A stretch of 22,262 nt of DNA from the IMG/VR virus record IMGVR_UViG_3300032053_000586, positions 1 to 22,262 of that record; one strand, given 5' to 3'. Shown piece after piece: positions 1-6,968 of this stretch. The notes beneath the pieces are model-generated. The model was not told where the DNA came from and did no database searches. It saw only the letters and a list, made by a program, of their open reading frames with translations. The position numbers were made by a program, and so were the translations under genes. The number at the start of each line of letters is the position of its first letter. Within the stretch, counting starts at the first letter, position 1. This stretch comes from a virus.

Positions 1-2419
1 CCATCTCCCCCTGAATTGCCATCTGTTCTTTCATCTGTTGAGACTGAGCCTTCTGCTGCCATTTCATAGTCACCCATTGAGATTCTCCTTGAATTTCTGC
101 CTCTAATAATTGTTGTTTTTTAATCGTACCCGCTCTACGAGTAGCCTCCCTCTCCATAATTTGGTCTTCTTTCTCAGAATCAAATTCAGCATCTGCAAGT
201 AAAGATTCATCCGATAACTTTTTAGCTTGATTAAGTTGAAATAGATACGCCTTTCTTTGTAGATCATCAGCCATTTTAAAGGGCTTAAATCTAGTTCTAA
301 CTTGTGACCAACCTAGATATGCCGCGGTATTTTTAATTATCCATTTAAGTAAAGATTTATGATCCTGAAGATACCCTAGGAAAGTATTTTCTAACATTCT
401 AAGAGATACATTACTCGCAGAAAAACTAAGCCCTCCAAAAATCAATTCAACAGGTACTCCCATACCTGCTATAATCTGCTCTGATTCTAATCTAATTTCC
501 TGATTCAGCATAAGAGCTCGACCATCTCCACCTATAGTCTGATTCCCTATAGGTAAAGGTAGGATAGGAATATAATTACTATTATGAGTAGCTACCCCCC
601 ATGTACAAAACGTACTATCCCCGTCCATCTCAAAGCCAATAACAGTTTCAGTAGTAGCATCGTATTTTCCAGAAATACGATACCAAAAATAACCATCTTT
701 AAATTCACCTAATGCGGAGTTTAGAATTTCCGGAGAACTACATTTACCCCATTTGAATTTTAAGAATTGTGTGTAAGAGCCTGAAATTTTAATAGTATAA
801 TAACGTAACGCATCCAAGGTTTCAAATTCGTAAAAATTTAACTCTGGAACGATACCGAGAGATAAAAGAATTTGACGGATATCCTCAGCTAAATTTATAT
901 TACGCGTATAAAAGTTTACTTCGGAGACTTTTATTTCACCAATTACATCAACGAGTGCCCTTAAAAATTTAAATAAAAATTCTTCATCTGCAAGTTTAAT
1001 GTTTCTGGGTATTACTTTTTCGAATGTACCTATACTAAACGCTAAATCGGTATACGCTCCTAAATTACTCGTGTTGATAATTGGAACTTGGTTAAGTAAC
1101 CTTTCATATACTGGGTAGCCTACATAATCCCCACATTTTAAATCCTTAACTTCTATAAACTCAGGCTTATTTATGACTTTGTCCTCACTAGATTTTGCAA
1201 TAGACCATATAGGATGATTTTCAGAATAAATAGTCTGTACCGCGGCTAAGCCATCTATCTTTAATTTATAAACCCGCTCATTTTCACGAAGAGGGCGCTC
1301 CCATTTTTTAATTACTTTACAAAATTCACCTAGTTTATTTTTAAGTAAATCCCCCTCTGTAATATATTTAGCCTGACGAATACCATCTATTGTTTCAACA
1401 TAGGATTCTGGAGTAATACAATCCGCTCTCCAACGCTTTATTTCAGAAGCTACTTGATCTCTCCAACTTAAAAGATTTACAGAACTATATGGATCTGAAC
1501 TTGCTGAACCCGATTGTGGAAATAAAATCCTTAATGGAACAATATGTTCCAAACATATAGACTCTTGAGCCTTTCGCATAATCTGAAGATAGAAAGTATT
1601 TTTTAGAACTGGAAGGATCATGGGTGTTCCCCAACCCCTATCTTTTCCAGCAAGAGTGGGTCGTTTAAAATGATAAATATTATTTTTTGAAAAGACTACT
1701 GCCTTTCGTTGACGCATAGATTCTATAAACAATTGGGGAATAGTTTCAACTGTAGATTTTTTACCTATAATCACATCATTTTTAAGTGTGGTAGGAATTT
1801 CGTAATAATATTCATAATCTCCAGTAATTTCATTATACCGAATATCGACATCTTCTGGATTCCAACGTAGAAGCCGAATACCATTGGGAGCTTTAATATA
1901 ATGATCATGAACTTTAGCTGGCCCATGATGACTACAGTAACGACAAGCTATAATGAATTGAAAATTTTGAAACCTATAATCTGCATCCTTAGCAAATTGT
2001 TTTTTCTTACACTGAGGGCATTCTAGAAGTTTAATAAACGGATAAAAAATACTTATAAGTGCATTACCATAAACATGGTAATCTAATCCAACTTCAACTT
2101 GAAAAGCTCTATAACGTAAATGATCTAAAAGGAAACTACCCCATAAATCTTTTAATTCTGGTCTTTCTGTGTCGAACAAAACATCCGTAATTGGATATTC
2201 AGACATTTTGAATACTACAGCATTAATTAAAGGGTTAACTAAAAAATAATACCTGCACCATCGGAACATCATCTTTACAGTGGCAGGCAAGTACGTGTGA
2301 GCTATATCAAAAAATGGACTTGGATACTGAAGACCAAATTCATTTGAACCACTAATTCTTCCACGTAAGGGAGAAAACCTAAGAGCACTCTGCGCACCAA
2401 TCATTCCAATATCAGACAT
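1..2419 (-). CDS. Phage portal protein interrupted by an intein (partial, C-terminus off window)
   Basis: An open frame runs from an ATG at 2419 (AGAGG six bases upstream) to the window edge, giving 806 codons. Residues 1-333 and 614-806 are the exteins. Residues 334-613 are an intein, described separately. The N-extein has the aromatic-rich start of portal proteins and a two-CxxC zinc-ribbon-like insert (C134, C137, C159, C162). The C-extein opens with NYIPILPLPIG followed by an IGGDG stretch, a block I know from phage portal proteins, then helical regions and a Gln-rich coiled-coil-like tail. Portals form the dodecameric ring at the capsid vertex through which DNA enters and leaves. It follows the 296-residue gene by one base, the last virion gene visible in this minus-strand operon. 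Family assignment rests on the C-extein motif and position; the splicing elements are seen directly. Confidence 0.82.
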   Translation of the reverse strand, partial: MSDIGMIGAQSALRFSPLRGRISGSNEFGLQYPSPFFDIAHTYLPATVKMMFRWCRYYFLVNPLINAVVFKMSEYPITDVLFDTERPELKDLWGSFLLDHLRYRAFQVEVGLDYHVYGNALISIFYPFIKLLECPQCKKKQFAKDADYRFQNFQFIIACRYCSHHGPAKVHDHYIKAPNGIRLLRWNPEDVDIRYNEITGDYEYYYEIPTTLKNDVIIGKKSTVETIPQLFIESMRQRKAVVFSKNNIYHFKRPTLAGKDRGWGTPMILPVLKNTFYLQIMRKAQESICLEHIVPLRILFPQSGSASSDPYSSVNLLSWRDQVASEIKRWRADCITPESYVETIDGIRQAKYITEGDLLKNKLGEFCKVIKKWERPLRENERVYKLKIDGLAAVQTIYSENHPIWSIAKSSEDKVINKPEFIEVKDLKCGDYVGYPVYERLLNQVPIINTSNLGAYTDLAFSIGTFEKVIPRNIKLADEEFLFKFLRALVDVIGEIKVSEVNFYTRNINLAEDIRQILLSLGIVPELNFYEFETLDALRYYTIKISGSYTQFLKFKWGKCSSPEILNSALGEFKDGYFWYRISGKYDATTETVIGFEMDGDSTFCTWGVATHNSNYIPILPLPIGNQTIGGDGRALMLNQEIRLESEQIIAGMGVPVELIFGGLSFSASNVSLRMLENTFLGYLQDHKSLLKWIIKNTAAYLGWSQVRTRFKPFKMADDLQRKAYLFQLNQAKKLSDESLLADAEFDSEKEDQIMEREATRRAGTIKKQQLLEAEIQGESQWVTMKWQQKAQSQQMKEQMAIQGEM
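581..1420 (-). other. Intein inside the portal gene, with decayed LAGLIDADG endonuclease
   Basis: This is an in-frame 280-codon insertion, portal residues 334-613. Block A is CITPESYVETIDG, starting with the nucleophile Cys1. Block B is SENHPIW (His69 of the intein). Blocks F and G are VIGFEMDGDSTF and VATHN, ending in His279-Asn280, followed by Ser as the first C-extein residue. These are the residues needed for class 1 protein splicing, so splicing is predicted to be functional and to join RWRAD to SNYIP. Intein residues 136-190 resemble a DOD homing endonuclease: VIPRNI, then FLRALVDVIGEI, then AEDIRQILLSLGI. In the LAGLIDADG-like motif (LRALVDVIG) the catalytic Asp before the Gly is Ile, so cutting activity is probably lost. 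Like many inteins it sits next to the most conserved host-protein motif. Confidence 0.92.
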
Positions 2420-2420
2420 A

Positions 2421-3311
2421 CTATTCCTCTGCTGGTATTACACGTCCACGAGCCCTTAATTTATTACTTGCAGTATCTATTGTTTTACCTACTGAACTAC
2501 CTAATCTACCTATCCCACTTCCCATTAATGCCCCCCCAACCCACATAGGAGGAGCTGCAGCCCAACCAAGAGCAGAAGCAGCTCCTCCTAACCCTTTCTC
2601 TAACCGTCCAGGTCCCTCTTCTTCTGGAGTCTCTACTACCCCTTTAATACCCCCAGCAACCCCCCCTACCGTAAGTAATTTTCCTAAAGCTCCGCCTCTC
2701 CTCCAACCAGACCGGATAGTATCTATTGGATGGGACATTAACCCATATAGTGCTCCTGGAGCATTTAGATACCCCTTATTAAAAGCGTCTTCTTGTATTG
2801 GATTAGTAACCACCCATTTTTTTACTTTAGAAGCCAGTTGATCAGCTTGCTCAGAAGTAAGCTGATGGGGATCCATCTTAAACATTGTTTGCGCTGTTGG
2901 CTGATTTGATAAAATACCTAGTTCCCTAGCTTTAGTTAATGGATCATCTCCTAAACCTTGACCAGTTAATCCGTATCTTTCTCGCTGTAGAAATTTACTA
3001 CCAGTTCTTTTCACAGCTTCTCGGCCAGCTTTTGTTGCTAAAATTCTACCCCCTGCTAAAGAACTTCCTGCAAGGGCCCCGTGAAAAAAATTACTGCCAG
3101 TATCACTTTGAATATCTTGAGGGTCTGTTATAGCATGCCTAGCCACATTAGCAGTACCACCTAAACCCGCACCTAGCATGAGTTGCCCACCATAGCTTTT
3201 TGGAATATTTGAAATGTACTTACCCATTGTGCCTAAAAATTTTGGAACTGCTGCAGTTTTACTAAGCTCATCAGCAAAAGCTAGCATTTGTCGTGAAGAA
3301 ATATGTGTCAT
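2421..3311 (-). CDS. Gly/Ala-rich virion-associated protein of unknown function
   Basis: This 296-residue protein is not recognised by family. It has glycine- and alanine-rich, weakly hydrophobic segments around residues 41-57, 74-92, 206-225 and 239-272, separated by charged linkers (for example ETPEEEGPG near 227-235). No clear signal peptide or enzymatic motif is visible. Such composition occurs in phage internal or membrane-interacting virion proteins, but that is inference. Its ATG overlaps the TGA of the preceding 283-residue gene as ATGA, and its TAG is one base from the portal ATG, so the three are translationally coupled. An AAGG lies eight bases before the start. Placement directly before the portal argues for a structural or DNA-ejection role. 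Confidence 0.7.
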   Translation of the reverse strand: MTHISSRQMLAFADELSKTAAVPKFLGTMGKYISNIPKSYGGQLMLGAGLGGTANVARHAITDPQDIQSDTGSNFFHGALAGSSLAGGRILATKAGREAVKRTGSKFLQRERYGLTGQGLGDDPLTKARELGILSNQPTAQTMFKMDPHQLTSEQADQLASKVKKWVVTNPIQEDAFNKGYLNAPGALYGLMSHPIDTIRSGWRRGGALGKLLTVGGVAGGIKGVVETPEEEGPGRLEKGLGGAASALGWAAAPPMWVGGALMGSGIGRLGSSVGKTIDTASNKLRARGRVIPAEE

Positions 3312-4159
3312 ACAAGTAACCTTAATTGATCTTTTAGTTGTTCTTGTCTTAGAATCAGATAATCATTAGCTACTTTCAATTTTGCAGTTTGAATATCTGC
3401 AGTCGTCTCTGTAAAAATAGACGTCGGATATTTTGCCCAGTCTTCTTTAGGTATCTTAATGATTTCACGATATCTATTCTGTACGGCTGCTATAATAGCC
3501 TCCCCGTTTTCTATTTTAGAATCTTTAAGAACTTGGATAAGAGGTTCTTGACAAAATGATATAGGTTTAGGAGCATAAAATACTCCCTCATCTACCATAC
3601 AAGCAGCTACCCAGTGCTGTACTTCAGGAGAGAACTCCTCTCCTGAACGCACCATATCGGATATCTCAACTGCATTAAATAACTGAGCTATTGAAGGTTT
3701 TTGCAGCGCTACAAAATCTGGAATATTGTTATTTAATGCCTGAGTAATCCAACAAAAAACCTCCCATTTTGTCCAAAACCATTCATTGATATGCAAGGTT
3801 CTAAGTGCCTGAATCTTAGCACATGTATGATCACTGATAGACGGAACTCTAAAATCACCCTTTATTTCGTGCCAAAGAGTTTGAGGTTCCCAAAGTATCC
3901 AATCTAAATCGTATTTAGCCAGTAAAGCAATATCAAATACAATAGGATGAGTATCATGATGGACATATAAGTTTTTCTTGGTTATAGGAGCCAGAACACT
4001 TAAAGACCCACCAGGTAATTTAGGATCCGGAGGGGCTTTAGTTTCTTTATGGTCAGCATTAGAAGTAGCATCTTCTATTGCAGAAGGTGCAATAGAAGAA
4101 TCTACAGTTTGTCCAATCTTTTCCAGAATGGACAATAATGTTTCTTCATGATTAAACAC
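3308..4159 (-). CDS. Unrecognised 283-residue protein in the virion operon
   Basis: The protein begins with a GTG codon five bases after the stop of the IPT-like gene, with no good Shine-Dalgarno, so it is probably translated by coupling. An acidic, Pro-rich, low-complexity N-terminal region (about 1-60) precedes a compact Trp-rich core. The core carries WILWEPQTLWHE and NEWFWTKWEVFCWITQAL, then an alpha-helical C-terminus rich in Lys and Gln. I do not recognise the family. Its size and position between a decoration-like protein and the portal would suit a head-completion or neck protein, which is a guess from context only. Confidence 0.7.
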   Translation of the reverse strand: MFNHEETLLSILEKIGQTVDSSIAPSAIEDATSNADHKETKAPPDPKLPGGSLSVLAPITKKNLYVHHDTHPIVFDIALLAKYDLDWILWEPQTLWHEIKGDFRVPSISDHTCAKIQALRTLHINEWFWTKWEVFCWITQALNNNIPDFVALQKPSIAQLFNAVEISDMVRSGEEFSPEVQHWVAACMVDEGVFYAPKPISFCQEPLIQVLKDSKIENGEAIIAAVQNRYREIIKIPKEDWAKYPTSIFTETTADIQTAKLKVANDYLILRQEQLKDQLRLLV

Positions 4160-4164
4160 ACGTA

Positions 4165-5124
4165 TTACGTGAGCAATACAGCGCTAAGAGATTCTGAATA
4201 AATACCATTTGAAGATACCGTAATATTAACTGTGTCTAAAGTTGCTCTACTAGTAAGTGCAGGTACTGTTACAATAATAGAGGTATCTGTCCATTGACTT
4301 GCAGCTTGTTTAGGAAGTGCTTCTATTCCAGAAACCCATACTTTATTACCTGCGTATAGTCCAGCTCCCCCAACAAGATTTGCTTGTGAAGCTACTAAAA
4401 CAGTACCTGAACCAGCTCCACCTGCTACCGCAAAAATAACACCAATACAGGAAAGCGCACCATTAATTTGTGCAGTAACTTCAGTAGCAGTGTTTCCAGC
4501 AGTTGCTAAAGTAACTGTTAATAGATTAGACCCGCCAATTTCCCATGTTCCTGTAAAAGCTTCTGTAACACCCGCAGCATTCGTAAATTTTACAGTAGTT
4601 GCGCTACCACCAGCTACAATTGGAAAAGTGCCATTATTTGCTGGAGTTGTAGCTCCAGCAATAACAATACTGGTGCCAATATCGTTAGTACTATAAAGAG
4701 TACTTGTAGTTGTAAGAGTCACAGTGGAACCTGAAATTGAAAGACTGGACCCTACACCACTACGAGAAAGAACTGCAGCTAGAGTAGCACCTTGAACAAT
4801 TTTACAGCTTAAACCACTATCCCCAGGTTTTTGACATGTAACTGCTACCGCGGCTGCACCTGTTCCAAAAGTCTTAGTATCAAACGTTTGGCTCTGTAAC
4901 AAATTTCTACCCATTAATGTAATATCCCCACCTGCAGCTTTTACTACTCCACTACTTACATCTAACCAATCTAAATGAGGAAAGCTTGCTCTAGCTTCAT
5001 TATTTTGAAACCCCTCCTCAACATCCCTCCTGAGATCGGCTACTTCTTTATTTGTACCATGTGCATAAGAAAAATGAGCGCGAAATGCCCTTTCTGAACC
5101 AAAAGATTTACTCTGTTTTGCCAT
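4165..5124 (-). CDS. Beta-rich IPT/TIG-like virion surface protein
   Basis: This 319-residue protein is rich in Thr, Ala, Gly, Val and Ser. After a charged, probably helical N-terminus (1-50) comes a strand pattern typical of IPT/TIG immunoglobulin-like domains (GGDITLMGRNL near 65-75). The matching end of such a domain (WTDTSIIVTVPAL followed by VNITVSSNG) lies in the last 45 residues. Between them are about 170 residues of repetitive beta-like sequence with GTSIVIAG and NNGTFPIV patterns, suggesting that a second domain is inserted in the first. Phage proteins of this type usually decorate the capsid or tail. The start is an ATG with AGGAG upstream. The coding sequence is richer in G+C than its neighbours, as expected from its Ala/Gly/Thr content. 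Confidence 0.7.
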   Translation of the reverse strand: MAKQSKSFGSERAFRAHFSYAHGTNKEVADLRRDVEEGFQNNEARASFPHLDWLDVSSGVVKAAGGDITLMGRNLLQSQTFDTKTFGTGAAAVAVTCQKPGDSGLSCKIVQGATLAAVLSRSGVGSSLSISGSTVTLTTTSTLYSTNDIGTSIVIAGATTPANNGTFPIVAGGSATTVKFTNAAGVTEAFTGTWEIGGSNLLTVTLATAGNTATEVTAQINGALSCIGVIFAVAGGAGSGTVLVASQANLVGGAGLYAGNKVWVSGIEALPKQAASQWTDTSIIVTVPALTSRATLDTVNITVSSNGIYSESLSAVLLT

Positions 5125-5142
5125 TTTACTACGTTCTCCTAA

Positions 5143-6402
5143 TTAAGGTTGAGGATCATTAGCCATATGCATAATAATGCGTTTTGAGTCTAATGGAAGA
5201 GATTCAAAAGTTTCTCTAGGTTTCTTCATAAATTCATCTGTTAATTCACAACCAAATTTGCTTTTTAATTTGTTATAGCCCTTATGTGAAAGACATTTAA
5301 GCATGTCTTCATCAACTCGGTCTCCACAATATTCAAATGTCCAGTCTGTTCCAGCTTCCTTAATAACCCCATAAGTTGAATACCATGGATCACAAACTGC
5401 ACTATCCCAATGATAGTGCAGACCTGTCACTTCGTCTATTTGTTGTAAAGCCTCGCAAAATATTTCCGGAGAGATTTCAGCCCTTTTCTCCATTAAACTT
5501 TTAAGTAAATCTCGTTCTGGGGAATCTTCTGTCCAGAATTGCATTCTTGTACATACTGCAGCTTCCAATTCATCATTAGAAGCATATGTATTACTCGCAT
5601 ATTTATGTATTTTAGGGTTTAAGTCAACTATTAATTCCTCAGCTCTAGAAACTAAATTAGTACAATAAGTTTTTCTATCTTCAGGATGAAGTGTGTCCCC
5701 ATTTTCAAAAAACCATTGAGAAGCTAATTTTACTTCATCATAAGAATCCACTGGAAACTGCTGCCCTAAACAAAACCTTTTAGACGCTAACTTTTCAACT
5801 CGTAAAGGTGCCGTTTTTCCAGTAATATCCACATAAGATTGAAAAACTTCAGCTATTTTTTCTCCACTTTCAAGTTTATTACTCTGATTCGGCATAATTT
5901 CAGTAGCAGAAAGATCACTGAGTTTTGGAATCATAGCACGATGTCTATTTACACCCTTTTCTATTTGATCTTTCATATACGTTCCATGCATTCCCGCATT
6001 TAAAATTTTCGTAGGGTTTTTTATAGCTGATACAGCTAAACTTTCTAATGATGCTAGTTTTTTTAATTGAGAAGGGGGGGCTATATCATACCAATGACAT
6101 GCACAAATTAGATTTGCTGCTGCAGTTTTTTGTGCTTCCTCAGGTAGCTTATGATTAGTTTCTAAAAAATAAATAACATTAATAGCAGTATTGCCTTTAT
6201 CCGTACAGGCAAATTTACGAATTTCTTTTCCTTGGTCTACTGCAACTAATGCAAATACATCATTAGGTAACTGATCTCGCTTATCTTCATTAAGAAATTG
6301 TGCCTCTTTAATAAAGAGAGGTACAGATTCAAAAGGTAATTTTTGCTTTAAAATACTTCCATTAGGATCATCATAAAAATCTATAATAGTGCCAGTATGC
6401 AT
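5143..6402 (-). CDS. Unrecognised 419-residue protein, first gene of the virion operon
   Basis: This is the first minus-strand gene after the divergent control region, with a strong GGAGAGG ahead of its ATG. The protein is soluble-looking and mostly helical. The stretch FACTDKGNT followed by a helix and PEEAQKTAAANL looks like a conserved block. A later segment (about 205-260) has the pattern KLAS..F...NGDTLHPEDRKTYC. I recall similar unnamed proteins in large environmental phages but cannot attach a function. Scaffold, protease-associated or other head roles would fit the position and are only inference. No transmembrane segment or known catalytic motif was seen. Confidence 0.72.
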   Translation of the reverse strand: MHTGTIIDFYDDPNGSILKQKLPFESVPLFIKEAQFLNEDKRDQLPNDVFALVAVDQGKEIRKFACTDKGNTAINVIYFLETNHKLPEEAQKTAAANLICACHWYDIAPPSQLKKLASLESLAVSAIKNPTKILNAGMHGTYMKDQIEKGVNRHRAMIPKLSDLSATEIMPNQSNKLESGEKIAEVFQSYVDITGKTAPLRVEKLASKRFCLGQQFPVDSYDEVKLASQWFFENGDTLHPEDRKTYCTNLVSRAEELIVDLNPKIHKYASNTYASNDELEAAVCTRMQFWTEDSPERDLLKSLMEKRAEISPEIFCEALQQIDEVTGLHYHWDSAVCDPWYSTYGVIKEAGTDWTFEYCGDRVDEDMLKCLSHKGYNKLKSKFGCELTDEFMKKPRETFESLPLDSKRIIMHMANDPQP

Positions 6403-6432
6403 AGACTATACCTCTCCTGTGATATTAGTATG

Positions 6433-6462
6433 ATACTACGACCCCAACGTATATAAGGTCAA
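6433..6462 (-). promoter_or_regulatory. Candidate leftward promoter for the virion operon
   Basis: On the minus strand TTGACC (6462-6457) is followed after 18 bases by TAGTAT (6438-6433). A start near 6426 would leave a leader of about two dozen bases containing the GGAGAGG ribosome site of the 419-residue gene. The -10 match is only partial. A perfect TATAAT on minus (6487-6482) is an alternative -10 but lacks a good -35. Confidence 0.4.
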
Positions 6463-6475
6463 GATGGGCAAAAAA

Positions 6476-6506
6476 TTGACAATTATAGGTATAAGGACCT
6501 TATACA
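6476..6506 (+). promoter_or_regulatory. Candidate rightward promoter for the replication operon
   Basis: A perfect -35 hexamer TTGACA (6476-6481) is followed by TATACA (6501-6506) at a long 19-base spacing. The -10 and spacer overlap the ATAAGG palindrome, so a bound repressor would block it. The leader to the ATG at 6546 would be about 33 bases. Confidence 0.42.
6489..6505. promoter_or_regulatory. Palindromic operator candidate
   Basis: The 17-bp sequence GTATAAGG-A-CCTTATAC has 8-bp perfect arms around one central base. Its right arm also pairs as a 9-bp inverted repeat with TATAAGGTC at 6452-6460 (GACCTTATA at 6496-6504). It overlaps the rightward -10 region, and the distal half-site overlaps the leftward -35. 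This is the arrangement expected for a dimeric regulator, although no repressor gene is visible in the window. Confidence 0.5.
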
Positions 6507-6545
6507 AACCCCTAAAAACTAGCCACTAACAAAAGGAGGTAACTC

Positions 6546-6911
6546 ATGGGTTACGAAGATAACTTAAAAGAGGATTCCCCAGATAGACCTCTATGCTGGG
6601 GAAGTTCTAAAAATTATGATTTAAATGATACAGAATGTGATGATTGTAGAGAGAAGTATTCTTGTAAAAGAGAAATTGACCGCGCTTTAAAAACTACAAA
6701 TCATCAACCATCGTATAGAATACCTGTTACAAATTACCAAACAAGCCAACGACAAAAATTTGAAAGTCCACCACTATCTGAAAATAGAGAATCCGGAATA
6801 ATTAGAAAAGGGGAATCAGTAATAATTAGATTTATTAAAGACGCTATTACTGGAGCGCTTAGAGGAATGTTTTATGAAATGTACTCTTTTTTCTCCAATT
6901 TTAGATTATAA
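6546..6911 (+). CDS. Small Cys-rich protein, first gene of the replication operon
   Basis: This 121-residue protein starts at an ATG with the strongest ribosome site in the window. Residues 15-42 contain four cysteines (C17, C31, C34, C40) in a CWGS...ECDDC...SCKRE pattern, which suggests a zinc or iron-sulfur site. I have seen similar short motifs in unnamed phage proteins. The middle is polar and basic. The last 35 residues are amphipathic to hydrophobic (around VIIRFIKDAITGALRG) and could contact a membrane or form a helix bundle. As the first gene behind the candidate operator it is likely expressed early and highly. Its function is unknown. Confidence 0.7.
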   Translation: MGYEDNLKEDSPDRPLCWGSSKNYDLNDTECDDCREKYSCKREIDRALKTTNHQPSYRIPVTNYQTSQRQKFESPPLSENRESGIIRKGESVIIRFIKDAITGALRGMFYEMYSFFSNFRL

Positions 6912-6933
6912 ATTACGTGTATAATTTATAATC
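6904..6933. repeat. Perfect 12-bp AT-rich inverted repeat over the stop codon
   Basis: GATTATAAATTA (6904-6915) and its exact complement (6922-6933) flank a 6-base loop. The left arm contains the stop codon of the Cys-rich gene. No T-run follows, so it is not a typical intrinsic terminator. It contains a TATAAT (6920-6925) without a convincing -35. It may be a protein-binding site or a weak mRNA hairpin. Confidence 0.5.
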
Positions 6934-6968
6934 AACACTCTAATAACTTTAAAGCTATCGAGAGTAAA

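Larger units (their letters stand above)
6403..6545. promoter_or_regulatory. Divergent control region between virion and replication blocks
   Basis: This is the only stretch from which transcription diverges. It holds two promoter candidates back to back, three ATAAGG half-sites (6453-6458 and 6491-6496 on plus, 6498-6503 on minus) and a separate 11-bp palindrome. It ends in a near-perfect Shine-Dalgarno (AAAAGGAGGT) for the rightward gene. Promoter positions are read by eye against the sigma-70 consensus. Confidence 0.7.

Noticed and set aside
2939-3133. 64-codon plus-strand frame opposite the Gly/Ala-rich gene
   Set aside because: It is antisense to a well-supported gene, has no ribosome site, and its composition looks like a frame shadow.
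4490-4696. 68-codon plus-strand frame opposite the IPT-like gene
   Set aside because: It is antisense to a coupled operon gene; the valine-rich translation reflects the Thr/Ala codons of the real strand.
6070-6085. Runs of six or seven G in several genes as possible programmed frameshift sites
   Set aside because: The reading frames continue normally across each run and no alternative frame is extended usefully.
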